Shown: positions 8,535 through 17,392 of the stretch, piece after piece
Numbering within the stretch: position 1 is the stretch's first letter
How the letters are laid out: the number at the start of each line of letters is the position of its first letter
Position numbers and translations under genes: made by a program
NCBI RefSeq assembly: GCF_002252445.1
Contig: NZ_NNRJ01000019.1
Location: 434,001 to 498,000, forward strand
DNA from: Brucella thiophenivorans
Lineage (GTDB): Bacteria; Pseudomonadota; Alphaproteobacteria; Rhizobiales; Rhizobiaceae
DNA length: 64,000 bases
Direction of reading: 5' to 3'
Notes under the pieces: generated by a model
What the model was told of the DNA's origin: nothing
What the model saw: only the letters and a program-made list of their open reading frames with translations
Database searches by the model: none

Positions 8535-9323
8535 TTACCCTCGTGCAACTTCTCGTCCATTGGTGATCGAAACCACGGACGCGCTCGTAATACGACCGCT
8601 TTCTTCATCAAAGACCACACAATTGCGACCACGTTGCTTCGCCATATAAAGGCAGCGATCAGCGCGGCTTAACACCTGCGAATTCGTCTCGTTCTTCGGC
8701 GCAGACGCAACCCCGATGCTGATTGTCAGCGGATAAATCTGATATTCCGTTGCATGAAACGGGGTGTTTTCAACTTCTGAACGTATTCTTTGCGCAACCC
8801 GCATACCAGTTTCACCGGTTGCGCCAGGAAGAAACACGCAAAACTCCTCGCCACCAATACGGCCAACGAGATCACCCTTGCGCGTTACATTCTGCAGCGC
8901 AAATGCGATAAGCTTGAGTGCACGATCACCCACGCTATGCCCGAATGTGTCATTAATTGCTTTAAAATGATCCGCATCGATGACGAGAAGCGTTCCATTT
9001 TCAATACGCGAACGGCTGATTTTCATTGCATCGAAAAGTGCTTCACGGTTGAGTAGCCCAGTCATGTGATCAACGCGTGAGCGAGCTTGAAGCTCAATAT
9101 GCGCCTTTTCAAGCTGCGCATATGCATCCTGAAGCTTGCTGTGATGATAAAAAATGTAAACGAGAGAAGGAAAGGCTGTAACTGTCGGGATACCGGCACT
9201 GAGACTAATAGCGGAGGGACCAGGCAGCGAGCCGGAGAAGAATCCAACGACGAAACTGGTTCCCAAGGAAAACAGGACGACACACAACGTTATCAACGCT
9301 GCTTTCCATAAAACCGTCTTCAT
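8535..9323 (-). CDS. Membrane-anchored diguanylate cyclase (GGDEF)
   Basis: A 262-residue protein with two N-terminal membrane segments (about 4-26 and 34-54), a short coiled linker (LEKAHIELQARS), and a C-terminal GGDEF domain. The active-site loop reads GGEEF, an active variant, and the product-inhibition I-site RKGD lies exactly five residues before it, so it should make cyclic di-GMP and be feedback-inhibited. No recognisable sensory domain is present; the short periplasmic loop may be the only input. The ATG at 9323 is preferred over a TTG at 9341. It is a single gene, convergent with the cysK operon. Confidence 0.88.
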   Translation of the reverse strand: MKTVLWKAALITLCVVLFSLGTSFVVGFFSGSLPGPSAISLSAGIPTVTAFPSLVYIFYHHSKLQDAYAQLEKAHIELQARSRVDHMTGLLNREALFDAMKISRSRIENGTLLVIDADHFKAINDTFGHSVGDRALKLIAFALQNVTRKGDLVGRIGGEEFCVFLPGATGETGMRVAQRIRSEVENTPFHATEYQIYPLTISIGVASAPKNETNSQVLSRADRCLYMAKQRGRNCVVFDEESGRITSASVVSITNGREVARG

Positions 9324-9834
9324 ACCTATGAAATCCCCCAACCCTACGAAGATATTTTAGGTGTCTGTTGCTGAACCCTCTATGAACAGACATGATCGTA
9401 GGCGCACAACCCGAAAACTGTAAAACACCTATGCAGGGGAACCAGTCAATTCGACTAATTTCTGTTTCCACTGCCATCAGATAAGTCATGCGCTAGAATA
9501 AATATCCGAGCGCAACCCTGCCAGTAAGGACAAAATGCGATCTCAGGGGCCTTATAAAAGGAGCGACTTAACGATGAAAGCTATGTTCCCGCATCAATGC
9601 AATTTTTTATATATGTGTGCCATTAACGACACAATCTAGAGTAGTGCAACATGAATATATTACTGATAGATTTAGCTTAAGACAACAATCTTTAAAAGAA
9701 ATGACATTTGCTGTAATTTTTCACATTTATAGCACGTGCGATTTCAATTAAATCATAAGATGCACTCCAAATAGCTTTTTTACACGCATTGTACGCGGAA
9801 AAGCGTTCCGCAGTTTCAAGATGCGCTCCAAAAT
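9324..9834. other. Gene-free, AT-rich stretch
   Basis: About 510 bases with no convincing coding frame, holding the cyclase promoter region. The segment at about 9790-9826 (GCGGAAAAGCG...AAGATGCGCTCC) resembles a decayed copy of the mosaic repeat core and directly precedes the next hairpin. AAGATGC(A/G)CTCCAAA occurs twice (9757 and 9819). Nothing else is recognisable. Confidence 0.4.
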
Positions 9835-9873
9835 AAAAAAAACAGGGTCGCCTTTTGGGCGACCCTGTTTTTT
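9835..9873 (-). terminator. Strong hairpin terminator
   Basis: A 14-bp stem, AAAACAGGGTCGCC/GGCGACCCTGTTTT, with a 5-base loop and A/T runs on both sides. It lies 20-odd bases after the stop of the 53-residue membrane protein gene and would terminate its transcript; it can work in both directions. Confidence 0.9.
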
Positions 9874-9894
9874 GAAGTTAGATAAGCCTTAAAA

Positions 9895-10056
9895 CTAGAA
9901 GACTGCCAGATATTTAAGAAGCGAAATGATACCAATAATGATGACAATAACCTGAGCAATTTGCTTCACTTTGCTATCAAGCGGCAGCATATTGATGAGG
10001 TAAAGAACGAGGAAGATAACCAGAATTGTTATCAGAAGACTAATGAGGATGGACAT
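9895..10056 (-). CDS. Small membrane protein, Thivi_2564-like family
   Basis: A 53-residue, very hydrophobic protein: MSILISLLITILVIFLVLYLINM forms one membrane segment, a short polar turn LPLDSKVKQ follows, then IAQVIVIIIGIISLLKYL forms a second, ending AVF. Two-helix hairpin topology is therefore likely, in the inner membrane. The length and the LP-x-D-xKxK turn fit my recollection of the uncharacterised Thivi_2564 family of short bacterial membrane proteins; no function is known. AAGGG lies 11 bases before the ATG, a rather wide spacing. A strong terminator follows, which supports its being a real monocistronic gene. Confidence 0.75.
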   Translation of the reverse strand: MSILISLLITILVIFLVLYLINMLPLDSKVKQIAQVIVIIIGIISLLKYLAVF

Positions 10057-10262
10057 AGGCAGTCGGACCCTTCCCGGAACGGCTGTTTAACTCATTCGGC
10101 GGCTGTTCCATAGCTTTGCCGAAAGGAGCATTATAAAAATGGGAAGTGTGGCTCGTTACCGAGCTTGAAACTGTCCCCGATCCCATCATCTTTGGTTGTA
10201 AAGATGATATGCCGGTTAACGTTCCAATCAGAATAAGGTTCCCATAAATTCAACATAAAATC

Positions 10263-10278
10263 GGCGACTTACGTCGCC
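10263..10278 (-). terminator. Short hairpin after the CoA-transferase gene
   Basis: GGCGAC-ttac-GTCGCC, a 6-bp stem, followed on the minus strand by GATTTTATG. It lies 19 bases beyond the stop of the CoA-transferase gene. It is short, so it is only a probable terminator. Confidence 0.5.
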
Positions 10279-10296
10279 AATAAAAAATATGTTCGG

Positions 10297-11787
10297 CTAA
10301 TTTTGCATAGAACCTGTCTGCTTGCGCCGGCTGTGCCAGCTAAATGCTTCTTCAAGCAGGTGAGGGGTGTGGCCACCTCTTGCGCATGAGCGCTCAAAAT
10401 AATCGTTAAGCTGATCGCGATAATCCGGATGAGCGCAATTGTTGATGATCAGCTTTGCCCGTTCGCGCGGCGCAAGCCCGCGCAAATCCGCCAGACCTTG
10501 TTCCGTTACAAGAATATCAACGTCGTGCTCAGTATGATCGACATGCGTCACCATCGGCACAATAGACGATATAGCACCATTCTTTGCTTCGGATTTGCTG
10601 ACGAATATCGAAATATAAGCATTACGTGCAAAATCACCGGAACCGCCAATGCCATTCATCATGTGCGTGCCATCGACATGGGTCGAATTTACGTTGCCGT
10701 AAATATCGAACTCAAGCGCGGTATTGATACCAATAATACCAAGGCGGCGGATAACTTCAGGGTGGTTGCTGATTTCTTGCGGACGCAAAATCAGCTTGTC
10801 ACGATAACGATCGATATTAGTGAAGACGCGCTCACCACATGCAGGGCTTAGTGTGAGGGATGAGCCGGAGGCGTAGTCAAGCTTACCAGCATCGAACAGA
10901 TCAAAGGTACTATCTTGCAGCACTTCGCTATACATCCGCAGATTATGGAACGGACTGTCGGCAAAACCATTCAGAACGGCATTAGCGATAGTTCCAATAC
11001 CAGCCTGTAAGGGATTAAGCGTCAGATCAAGACGGCCTGTCTCAACTTCATGCAAAAGAAACTGGATAAGATGTGAGGCAATGGCAACCGTTTCGCCGTC
11101 GGCTGGCTCCACAGTCGATGCGCTGTCATTTTCATGCGTTATGACAATACCGGCAATTTTCTCCGGCGGAATAGGAATATAGGGCAGGCCGACGCGACTA
11201 TCACAAGCCGTCACCGGAATGGGATCGCGGGAAGGGCGTTTGGTTGGAATATAAACATCATGCAACCCCTCAAGCGCCAGCGGCTGATTAAGATTGACCT
11301 CAACAATGACTTTTTCAGCTAGAATCGCAAAGCTTGCAGAATTGCCAATAGAGGTTGTTGGAATTATCCCGCCATTTTCCGTAATCGCCAAAGCTTCAAC
11401 GACTGCATAATTAATGGGGCCAATCTGGTTGGAACGCAATTGCTCAACCGTCTCAGACAGATGCTGGTCAATAAACATAACTTCACCACGATTGATGGCA
11501 GCTCGCAAAGTTCGGTCCACCTGAAACGGCATGCGACGCGCAAGCACATGCGCTTCGGTCAGCAACTTATCGACATCATGTCCAAGCGAAGCACCGGTAA
11601 TCAGCGTAATCTGAAAAGGATCGTTGAGCGCACGCGCAGCCATTGCGAGCGGAACGGCCTTGGCATCACCGGCGCGCGTAAAGCCGCTCATACCAATGAT
11701 CATACCATCTTTTATCAGGCTTGCAGCTTGTTCCGCAGTGATGATCTTATCACGCAGAGACGTGTTCCTGATACGTGCTTCCAACAT
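10297..11787 (-). CDS. Acetyl-CoA hydrolase/transferase, succinyl-CoA:acetate CoA-transferase type
   Basis: A 496-residue class I CoA-transferase. The opening RIRNTSLRDKI and MSGFTRAGDAK, and the length, fit the succinyl-CoA:acetate CoA-transferase (AarC/Cat1) group better than simple acetyl-CoA hydrolases. The expected catalytic glutamate is in NTALEFDIYGNV (about residue 297), which forms the glutamyl-CoA intermediate; the oxyanion loop GIGTIANAV and the C-terminal GLADLRGLAPRERA are conserved. It would move CoA between succinate and acetate, linking acetate handling to the TCA cycle. Monocistronic, with a small hairpin after the stop. Propionyl-CoA:succinate CoA-transferase is the main alternative. 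Confidence 0.85.
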   Translation of the reverse strand: MLEARIRNTSLRDKIITAEQAASLIKDGMIIGMSGFTRAGDAKAVPLAMAARALNDPFQITLITGASLGHDVDKLLTEAHVLARRMPFQVDRTLRAAINRGEVMFIDQHLSETVEQLRSNQIGPINYAVVEALAITENGGIIPTTSIGNSASFAILAEKVIVEVNLNQPLALEGLHDVYIPTKRPSRDPIPVTACDSRVGLPYIPIPPEKIAGIVITHENDSASTVEPADGETVAIASHLIQFLLHEVETGRLDLTLNPLQAGIGTIANAVLNGFADSPFHNLRMYSEVLQDSTFDLFDAGKLDYASGSSLTLSPACGERVFTNIDRYRDKLILRPQEISNHPEVIRRLGIIGINTALEFDIYGNVNSTHVDGTHMMNGIGGSGDFARNAYISIFVSKSEAKNGAISSIVPMVTHVDHTEHDVDILVTEQGLADLRGLAPRERAKLIINNCAHPDYRDQLNDYFERSCARGGHTPHLLEEAFSWHSRRKQTGSMQN

Positions 11788-12022
11788 GCAATCTACCTTC
11801 CTTGCAGAACATTGTTCTCGGGTCTGGCTAAAGTAATTACATCGTAGAATGGCATCGGGGAAATGATTTCAATCAAACAAAATCACGAGTTCTTGAATAG
11901 AGAATAGCTCTTTGCATCGCAAAGATTCCGATATAAATCTGACCTAGCAGGCACTGTCCTTCTTTCACTCACACTGAAGCGTTTTTTCGAACAGGCACCG
12001 TCTTGTTGGCGATTTCAGCTTC

Positions 12023-12334
12023 TCAAACAGAGGTTATGCGATGAACAATATCGCTGATGTGATCGATCACGGACTGCCGTAGCTCATCATACCGGATCAG
12101 CTTACGTTGCTTCGAACGCCGCTCGCGGGATTTCTGCTCGGCAATCGTGCAGTAATAGCCGTTTAAATCCTTGATCTCATCATCGTGAAACTGATTGCGC
12201 TTGAGTTCACGAAAAATGGTCGAGCGGTGCCTTCCAAGCTTCTCAGCAATAACGTCAACGGAGAGCTTTGCGGTGCGCCAGCGTGCTATTCTGCGGCGTT
12301 CATCCAGATCAATATGCGCGTAGGTGCGTTCCAT
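12023..12334 (-). pseudogene. IS30-family transposase, N-terminal remnant
   Basis: A 103-residue frame whose first ~90 residues are the IS30-type helix-turn-helix region: LDERRRIARWRTAKLSVDVI and LGRHRSTIFRELKRN are clear family signatures. Complete IS30 transposases are over 300 residues with a DDE catalytic core; here the frame stops after VIDHISDIVHRITSV and no catalytic region is seen downstream. I could not identify terminal inverted repeats. It is therefore a dead fragment of an insertion sequence between the CoA-transferase and methyltransferase genes. Some DNA-binding ability could remain, but there is no sign of selection for it. Confidence 0.75.
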
Positions 12335-12475
12335 GACAGGTTCCTTGCATTGGATAACTCATTGTTATCATTTGCAAGTCGCACTTCAAACTAGAATCCA
12401 CCCCCCGTTATACAGGTCGATCACATAATATGGATTATGGAACCTAAGACTCCGTTTTATATCGCGAAACCCCGC

Positions 12476-13306
12476 TCAGTGGCGTTTCGCAATATAAAGA
12501 TGGCCTGGTACTGGCGCGCCTTGTTCGCTGCGAACGATAATATCTTCGCAGCGAACACAATCCATTCCGTGCTCAGACAAAAGCGAGCGAACATAAGACT
12601 GCGCATGGGCAAAGCGCTGGAAATCGCCAACCATGAAATCGCGACCGGTAAAACGTTCGTCGCTTTGCGTTTCACTGGAAAAACCAAAATATCCGCCTGA
12701 TTTGAGATGCGCAGCGACACCTGCAAAAAATGCTTCGAGTTGGCCCATATAAGGCAACACATCGGTTGCGACGATCAAATCCCAGGCATTTTCCTTCGTA
12801 CCTTCGAGAAACTTGACGGCTTCGCCTACAAAAAGCGCATCATAATCGCCTTTTTCATAAGCCACTTCGATCATATTTTCGGATATGTCGACGCCCGTCT
12901 TGTGATCGGCCATATCATCAAGCGCATCGGCAGAAAGTCCTGTGCCGCAGCCAAGGTCCAGCATCCTTTCCACTTGAAACCCATCATCCATTTCAAGAAG
13001 CATTTCACGTAACTGCAACGGAACATCATAGCCAAGTTGATCGACAAGGATGGTGTCGAACAGTTCTGCATGTTGGTCAAACAACGTCGACACATAGGCA
13101 TCAGGAGCCTTTGGAGGAACTGAACCGCGTCCCATACTCGCCAGACGCACCGCCGCGCCACCATGATCATCGGGATCGATGCGCAACACGTCCTCATAAG
13201 CTTTGGCGGCTGCATCAAGATCGCCAGATTTTTCGAGCGAAAGTGCAAGATTATAGGCCTCTGCAAGCGCTTCCTGATCAAAAGTCTCTTTGTTCTTGTC
13301 CGCCAT
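12476..13306 (-). CDS. TPR-containing class I SAM-dependent methyltransferase
   Basis: A 276-residue protein. Residues ~10-50 form a tetratricopeptide-like helical pair (AYNLALSLEKSGDLDAAAKAYEDVLRIDPDD). A Rossmann methyltransferase domain follows, with the SAM loop LDLGCGTGLSADAL near 115-128, the acidic GVDISENMI and the motif IV region LIVATDVLPYMG. This TPR-plus-methyltransferase layout occurs in Hyphomicrobiales proteins annotated only as methyltransferases; the substrate is unknown. The ATG at 13306 has AAGG 7-8 bases upstream and removes a spurious 15-residue extension. A 42-bp inverted repeat lies 29 bases upstream of the start codon. Confidence 0.85.
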   Translation of the reverse strand: MADKNKETFDQEALAEAYNLALSLEKSGDLDAAAKAYEDVLRIDPDDHGGAAVRLASMGRGSVPPKAPDAYVSTLFDQHAELFDTILVDQLGYDVPLQLREMLLEMDDGFQVERMLDLGCGTGLSADALDDMADHKTGVDISENMIEVAYEKGDYDALFVGEAVKFLEGTKENAWDLIVATDVLPYMGQLEAFFAGVAAHLKSGGYFGFSSETQSDERFTGRDFMVGDFQRFAHAQSYVRSLLSEHGMDCVRCEDIIVRSEQGAPVPGHLYIAKRH

Positions 13307-13334
13307 AAAACTTGCCTTTCCTGACACGACCGAG

Positions 13335-13376
13335 AGCATAATTCCCTGCACTTGGATCAGTGTAAGGAATTATGCT
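13335..13376. repeat. 42-bp inverted repeat upstream of methyltransferase
   Basis: Perfect 11-bp arms AGCATAATTCC and GGAATTATGCT are separated by 20 bases that themselves contain near-complementary CTGCACT and AGTGTA. It is the only copy of this type in the window; I recall similar GCATAATTCC palindromes dispersed in Brucella and rhizobial genomes. It could be an mRNA leader hairpin or a passive repeat. Confidence 0.7.
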
Positions 13377-13506
13377 TTTATAATAAAGCCTTAGCGCAAT
13401 TTTGGTGCATCAGATAAAGCACGCGGCTCTCTAAGAGAAATTCTCTGTAGAGTTTCTTTTACGGCATGACAAGCAAACTACAAAAAAGATAGTGAGCGCC
13501 AGCCCC

Positions 13507-14496
13507 CTACTTCGCAGCCGCTGTTTTAGCCGTCGCTGAGCCGGGCTTATGGTCCGCAAGCCTGCGCGCAATAACAGCGCAAGCCATAAGCTGTATCTGA
13601 TGGAACAGCATCAGCGGCAATACGATACTTCCCACATCAGCGCCCATGAAAATCGCACTGGCCATAGGCGCACCACTGGCAAGGCTCTTTTTGGAGCCGC
13701 AGAACATGATGGTGATCCGGTCTGCATGATTGAAACCAAGCCATTTACTGCCGTACCAGGTGGCAAGCATCACGATAATTAGAAGCAAGATGTTAACGCC
13801 AATCATTACGCCAAGATCGTTCCACGAGACCGTGTTCCACAGGCCTTGGACAACAGCTTCACTAAACGCAAGATAAACGACCATGAGGATGGAACCACGA
13901 TCAACAAGGCCAAGTGATTTGTTGTGGCGGCGCATGAAATTGCCGATCCATGGCTGAAGAATCTGACCAAGAACAAAAGGTGCAAGCAATTGCAGCAAAA
14001 TTGATTCAAGCGCATCGACGGAAATTCCACCACCGCCTTTGACAGCGAAAAGCAATCCGACAAGCAATGGCGTCAGAAACATACCGAAAATATTTGATGC
14101 TGACGCAGAAACAATGGCGGCCGACACGTTGCCACCAGCCATTGATGTAAAGGCTATGGAAGATTGCACGGTCGAGGGCAGAACGCAGAGATAGAGAATG
14201 CCGAGGTAAAATGGAGATTGCGCAAGTCCCGGAATTGTCCAGCCAGCAACAAGCCCCAGCATAGGAAACAACACAAACGTCGCGCTGGCAACTGCTAGAT
14301 GCAGTTTCCAATGAGTGACGCCGGCAACAACCGCTTCACGCGACAGGCGCGCACCATGCAGGAAGAACAAAAGCCCGACTGCAATCTTCGTCGCAATGGC
14401 AAACCAATCGGCGAAATCGCCCTGCACTGGAAGAAATGATGCAAGCAAAATCGTTGCGATCAACATGCAGGTGAATTTATCGGGCAGAAAACGCAT
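13507..14496 (-). CDS. Bile acid:sodium symporter (SBF) family transporter
   Basis: A 329-residue inner-membrane protein with nine to ten hydrophobic segments along its whole length, beginning at about residue 8. It matches the SBF-like (YfeH-type) group: FLHGARLSREAV near 46-57, LPSTVQSSIAFTSMAGGN near 106-123 and FCGSKKSLASGAPMA near 260-274 are the conserved blocks, the last two being the crossed-helix sodium-site regions. The transported solute is not known; bacterial members carry organic anions or pantoate-like acids. A short Ala/Lys-rich tail ends the protein. It stands alone, in the same direction as galE but 200 bases apart. Confidence 0.85.
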   Translation of the reverse strand: MRFLPDKFTCMLIATILLASFLPVQGDFADWFAIATKIAVGLLFFLHGARLSREAVVAGVTHWKLHLAVASATFVLFPMLGLVAGWTIPGLAQSPFYLGILYLCVLPSTVQSSIAFTSMAGGNVSAAIVSASASNIFGMFLTPLLVGLLFAVKGGGGISVDALESILLQLLAPFVLGQILQPWIGNFMRRHNKSLGLVDRGSILMVVYLAFSEAVVQGLWNTVSWNDLGVMIGVNILLLIIVMLATWYGSKWLGFNHADRITIMFCGSKKSLASGAPMASAIFMGADVGSIVLPLMLFHQIQLMACAVIARRLADHKPGSATAKTAAAK

Positions 14497-14698
14497 TCTC
14501 TCGTCAGTCCTTTAGTGCATCCATTTGAAAGCCCAAATCCAAACTGGTCGGAGAGCTTTCACACTCGGAAATTATCTCCAGCTTGTAATAGACCGATCAA
14601 AAACAGGCACAATACCAAAGGACAGGCTTGAGTGCAGATCCGATCACTTTTGCGGGAAATTGCAACATCATTTCACCAACGCGAACGACTTTGAGAAC

Positions 14699-15712
14699 TC
14701 AACCCACATTGTATCCGTCAGGATTCTTCGATTGCCAGTTCCACATGTCTTCACACATCTCGCGCAAATCCTTCTTGGCAGTCCAACCAAGAAAATCCCG
14801 TGCGAACGCTGGATCGGCATAGCACTCTGCAACATCGCCAGGACGACGCGGTGAAAGCTCATACTTGATCTCGCGATTGGAAACATGCTCGAATGCCTTT
14901 ACCACATCGAGAACGCTATAGCCCTGCCCGGTTCCTAGATTGACCGAGAAACATGCTGGTTCATCGAGTTTCTTGAGCGCCTTGAGATGTCCGGCAGCAA
15001 GATCAACCACATGAATATAATCACGTACGCCAGTACCATCGGGCGTTGCATAATCATTGCCCCAGACATTGAGCTTCTCACGGCGACCTGTCGCGACCTG
15101 CGCGATGATCGGCATCAAATTATTCGGAATCCCCTTGGGGTCTTCGCCGATCAAACCGCTTTCATGCGCACCAACTGGATTGAAATAACGCAAGATTGCG
15201 ATTTTCCAGCTCTTATCGCTGTTATAAAGATCACGCAGCATCTCTTCGATAATAAGCTTTGTCCGTCCATAGGGATTGGTCGCAGACAAGGGCTGATCTT
15301 CGGTAATCGGCAATTTTTCCGGGTCACCATAAACCGTCGCCGACGAACTAAAAACAAGCGTCTTCACGCCTGTGGCTTCCATTGCCTGCAACAGACGCAA
15401 CGTACCCACCACATTACAATCATAATAATGGAGCGGCATTTCATTCGATTCGCCAACAGCCTTGAGACCTGCAAAATGAATGACGGCTGTGCATTTATGG
15501 CGTCGGATAATTTGTTCCAGCAGCGCACGGTCGCGAATATCGCCCGGCTCACGGATAGGCGCACGACCGGTAATTCTCTCCACGCGATGGAGCGATTCCG
15601 GGCTGCTATTATCGAAATTATCGACCACGACAACGTCATGGCCAGCCTCAATCAACTGCACACACGTATGCGAACCAATATATCCGGCACCACCAGTTAC
15701 AAGAATCGTCAT
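14699..15712 (-). CDS. galE: UDP-glucose 4-epimerase
   Basis: A 337-residue extended short-chain dehydrogenase. It interconverts UDP-glucose and UDP-galactose for surface polysaccharide synthesis. The NAD loop GGAGYIGSH is at 7-15, the catalytic Ser/Thr region is FSSSATVYGDP, and the catalytic tyrosine is in NPYGRTK. The substrate-binding RYFNPVGAHESG is intact. The length equals that of E. coli GalE (338). In Brucella, GalE is required for normal lipopolysaccharide. It is divergent from mazG with about 150 bases between them and is not in a polysaccharide cluster here. Confidence 0.94.
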   Translation of the reverse strand: MTILVTGGAGYIGSHTCVQLIEAGHDVVVVDNFDNSSPESLHRVERITGRAPIREPGDIRDRALLEQIIRRHKCTAVIHFAGLKAVGESNEMPLHYYDCNVVGTLRLLQAMEATGVKTLVFSSSATVYGDPEKLPITEDQPLSATNPYGRTKLIIEEMLRDLYNSDKSWKIAILRYFNPVGAHESGLIGEDPKGIPNNLMPIIAQVATGRREKLNVWGNDYATPDGTGVRDYIHVVDLAAGHLKALKKLDEPACFSVNLGTGQGYSVLDVVKAFEHVSNREIKYELSPRRPGDVAECYADPAFARDFLGWTAKKDLREMCEDMWNWQSKNPDGYNVG

Positions 15713-15863
15713 TCTTTAAATACCTGCTTGTTGAACATATCGCCCCAATGTGCGATTTCGGTCGTTGCCCTGACTATGCAAAAACCGAAGTGGACTGCAA
15801 GCCAAACCCTTCGGTTCTTGTAGATTACCCCAATAATGCCTCGTCATTTTTCATGGAGCGAAG

Positions 15864-16688
15864 ATGGAACCTTCCCGCAATATTGACCGTCTTCTCGAAA
15901 TTATGGTTGCTCTGCGTGATCCTAAAACTGGCTGCCCATGGGATGTGGAACAGACATCGCAATCGATTGCTCCCTATACGTTGGAAGAAGTCTATGAGGT
16001 TCTCGACGCGATTGAACGCGATGATGTGGACGATTTTCGCGAAGAACTTGGCGATCTATTGTTACAGGTCGTGTTTCATGCGCGCATATCCGAAGAACAG
16101 GGGCGATTTGGTTTTGGTGATGTAGTTGAGGCCATCACGCACAAGATGATCCGCCGTCACCCGCATGTTTTTGGCGATGAAGAAGCCAGAAGCGCTGGCA
16201 TGGCCAAGGGATCATGGAACCGCATCAAGGCGGAAGAGAAAGCCGAACGCGCAGAACGCCGCGCCAGACTTGGCCTCGATACAGCGGAGAAAAATGGCTA
16301 TCTGGACGACATTCCAAATGCCTTCCCTGCCCTGTTACGTGCGCTAAAACTCCAGCAAAAAGCTGCCAAGGTTGGTTTCGACTGGTCTGAAGCAGCACCC
16401 ATCCTTGATAAAATTGCCGAGGAAACAGGCGAACTCAAAGATGCGATGGCTTCCCGTGACAAGGCCCATATTCAAGAGGAATATGGCGATCTGCTTTTTG
16501 CAATGGTCAATCTCGGCAGGCATCTGGAAATAGATGCCGAAACCGCATTGATTGCTGCCAATGACAAGTTCAAGCGCCGCTTTGATTATATCGAAAAATC
16601 GCTCGAAGAATCAGGCAGCAACCTCGAACAAGCGAAGCTTGATGACATGGAAGCAATCTGGATTGAAGCCAAGAAAAAGGGGCTGTAA
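15864..16688 (+). CDS. mazG: Nucleoside triphosphate pyrophosphohydrolase MazG
   Basis: A 274-residue protein with two MazG domains, which hydrolyses all canonical NTPs and dNTPs to monophosphate and pyrophosphate. The magnesium-binding EExxE/ExxD helices are visible in both: EEVYEVLDAIERDDVDDFREELGD in the first, split here as EEVYE and EELGD (~39-70), and EETGELKDAM with EEYGDLLFA in the second (~190-225). The length matches E. coli MazG (263). Cytoplasmic housekeeping and stress function. It is single, and its 3' end faces the flavin reductase gene across a 42-bp palindrome. Confidence 0.94.
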   Translation: MEPSRNIDRLLEIMVALRDPKTGCPWDVEQTSQSIAPYTLEEVYEVLDAIERDDVDDFREELGDLLLQVVFHARISEEQGRFGFGDVVEAITHKMIRRHPHVFGDEEARSAGMAKGSWNRIKAEEKAERAERRARLGLDTAEKNGYLDDIPNAFPALLRALKLQQKAAKVGFDWSEAAPILDKIAEETGELKDAMASRDKAHIQEEYGDLLFAMVNLGRHLEIDAETALIAANDKFKRRFDYIEKSLEESGSNLEQAKLDDMEAIWIEAKKKGL

Positions 16689-16696
16689 ACCCCTTA

Positions 16697-16738
16697 TAGA
16701 GCGAGCGTTGTGGATACGATTAAGCGCGACACGCTCTA
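16697..16738. repeat. Palindromic repeat between convergent genes
   Basis: TAGAGCG and CGCTCTA form the outer arms, enclosing GTTGTGG...GCGACA, with imperfect inner pairing. It occupies almost the entire gap between mazG and the flavin reductase gene. The TAGAGCG...CGCTCTA frame is shared with the repeat at 51367-51407, so it is probably a member of the same mosaic family without the core. Confidence 0.65.
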
Positions 16739-16740
16739 GT

Positions 16741-17364
16741 TCAAACTTTGTCTTCCCACTTTGGGCGGAACATTTGATAGACCTCTTGCGTGGTTGCATA
16801 ATCCATATAGCCAAGGCGCGTCACCGGCTTGGATTTTTTGATGTCGAACAGACCATTCGTCAGCACGTTTTCATCGATATGAACGCCGACAACCTCGCCG
16901 ATAACCATATAATTATCGGTTTTCCGGCCCTCTTTGTCCTGCAAATTCCGCACTTCAACGGCCACGCATTCAAGGGCCGAATAAGCCTCTTTTACAAAAG
17001 GCGCTGCGATCAATTTGCTGGGGGCAGCGGTTAGACCGGCATATGAAAATTCACTCATGCCGCGTGGGGCATTTACCGACGAAGCGTTCATGTGTTCCTT
17101 GAGGTGATCACTCACCAGACTGGCGGTAAACTCACCAGTTTCCTCAATAAACGAAACGCTGTCTTTAAAACCGCTGGATGAAAACATAATCATCGGGGGT
17201 GTGTCGCATATAGCATTGAAGAATGAATATGGTGCGAGGTTTACAGCTCCGTTTTTTGAGCGCGTGCCAATCCAGCCAATGGGGCGCGGCGCGACAATGG
17301 CCTTGAACGGATTGTGAGGCAGATTATGACCGTTTGATGGTTCATAAAACATCGGCTTTTCCAT
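16741..17364 (-). CDS. Flavin reductase-like FMN-binding protein
   Basis: A 207-residue protein of the flavin reductase-like split-barrel family. PRPIGWIGTRSKNGAVNLAPYSFFN (residues ~27-51) is the FMN-phosphate-binding segment; shorter pieces VAPRPIGWI and APYSFFN are diagnostic. The family comprises FMN-binding proteins that reduce flavin with NAD(P)H, often for a partner monooxygenase; no partner is adjacent. The nitroreductase gene lies 28 bases upstream in the same direction and is probably co-transcribed, giving a two-gene flavoenzyme operon. Confidence 0.85.
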   Translation of the reverse strand: MEKPMFYEPSNGHNLPHNPFKAIVAPRPIGWIGTRSKNGAVNLAPYSFFNAICDTPPMIMFSSSGFKDSVSFIEETGEFTASLVSDHLKEHMNASSVNAPRGMSEFSYAGLTAAPSKLIAAPFVKEAYSALECVAVEVRNLQDKEGRKTDNYMVIGEVVGVHIDENVLTNGLFDIKKSKPVTRLGYMDYATTQEVYQMFRPKWEDKV

Positions 17365-17392
17365 CGTTTAAGGACTTTTCTAATATTCGATA

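Noticed and set aside
15748-16125. A 125-codon plus-strand frame overlapping the start of mazG
   Set aside because: Out of frame with mazG, overlaps its first 87 codons and shows no domain.
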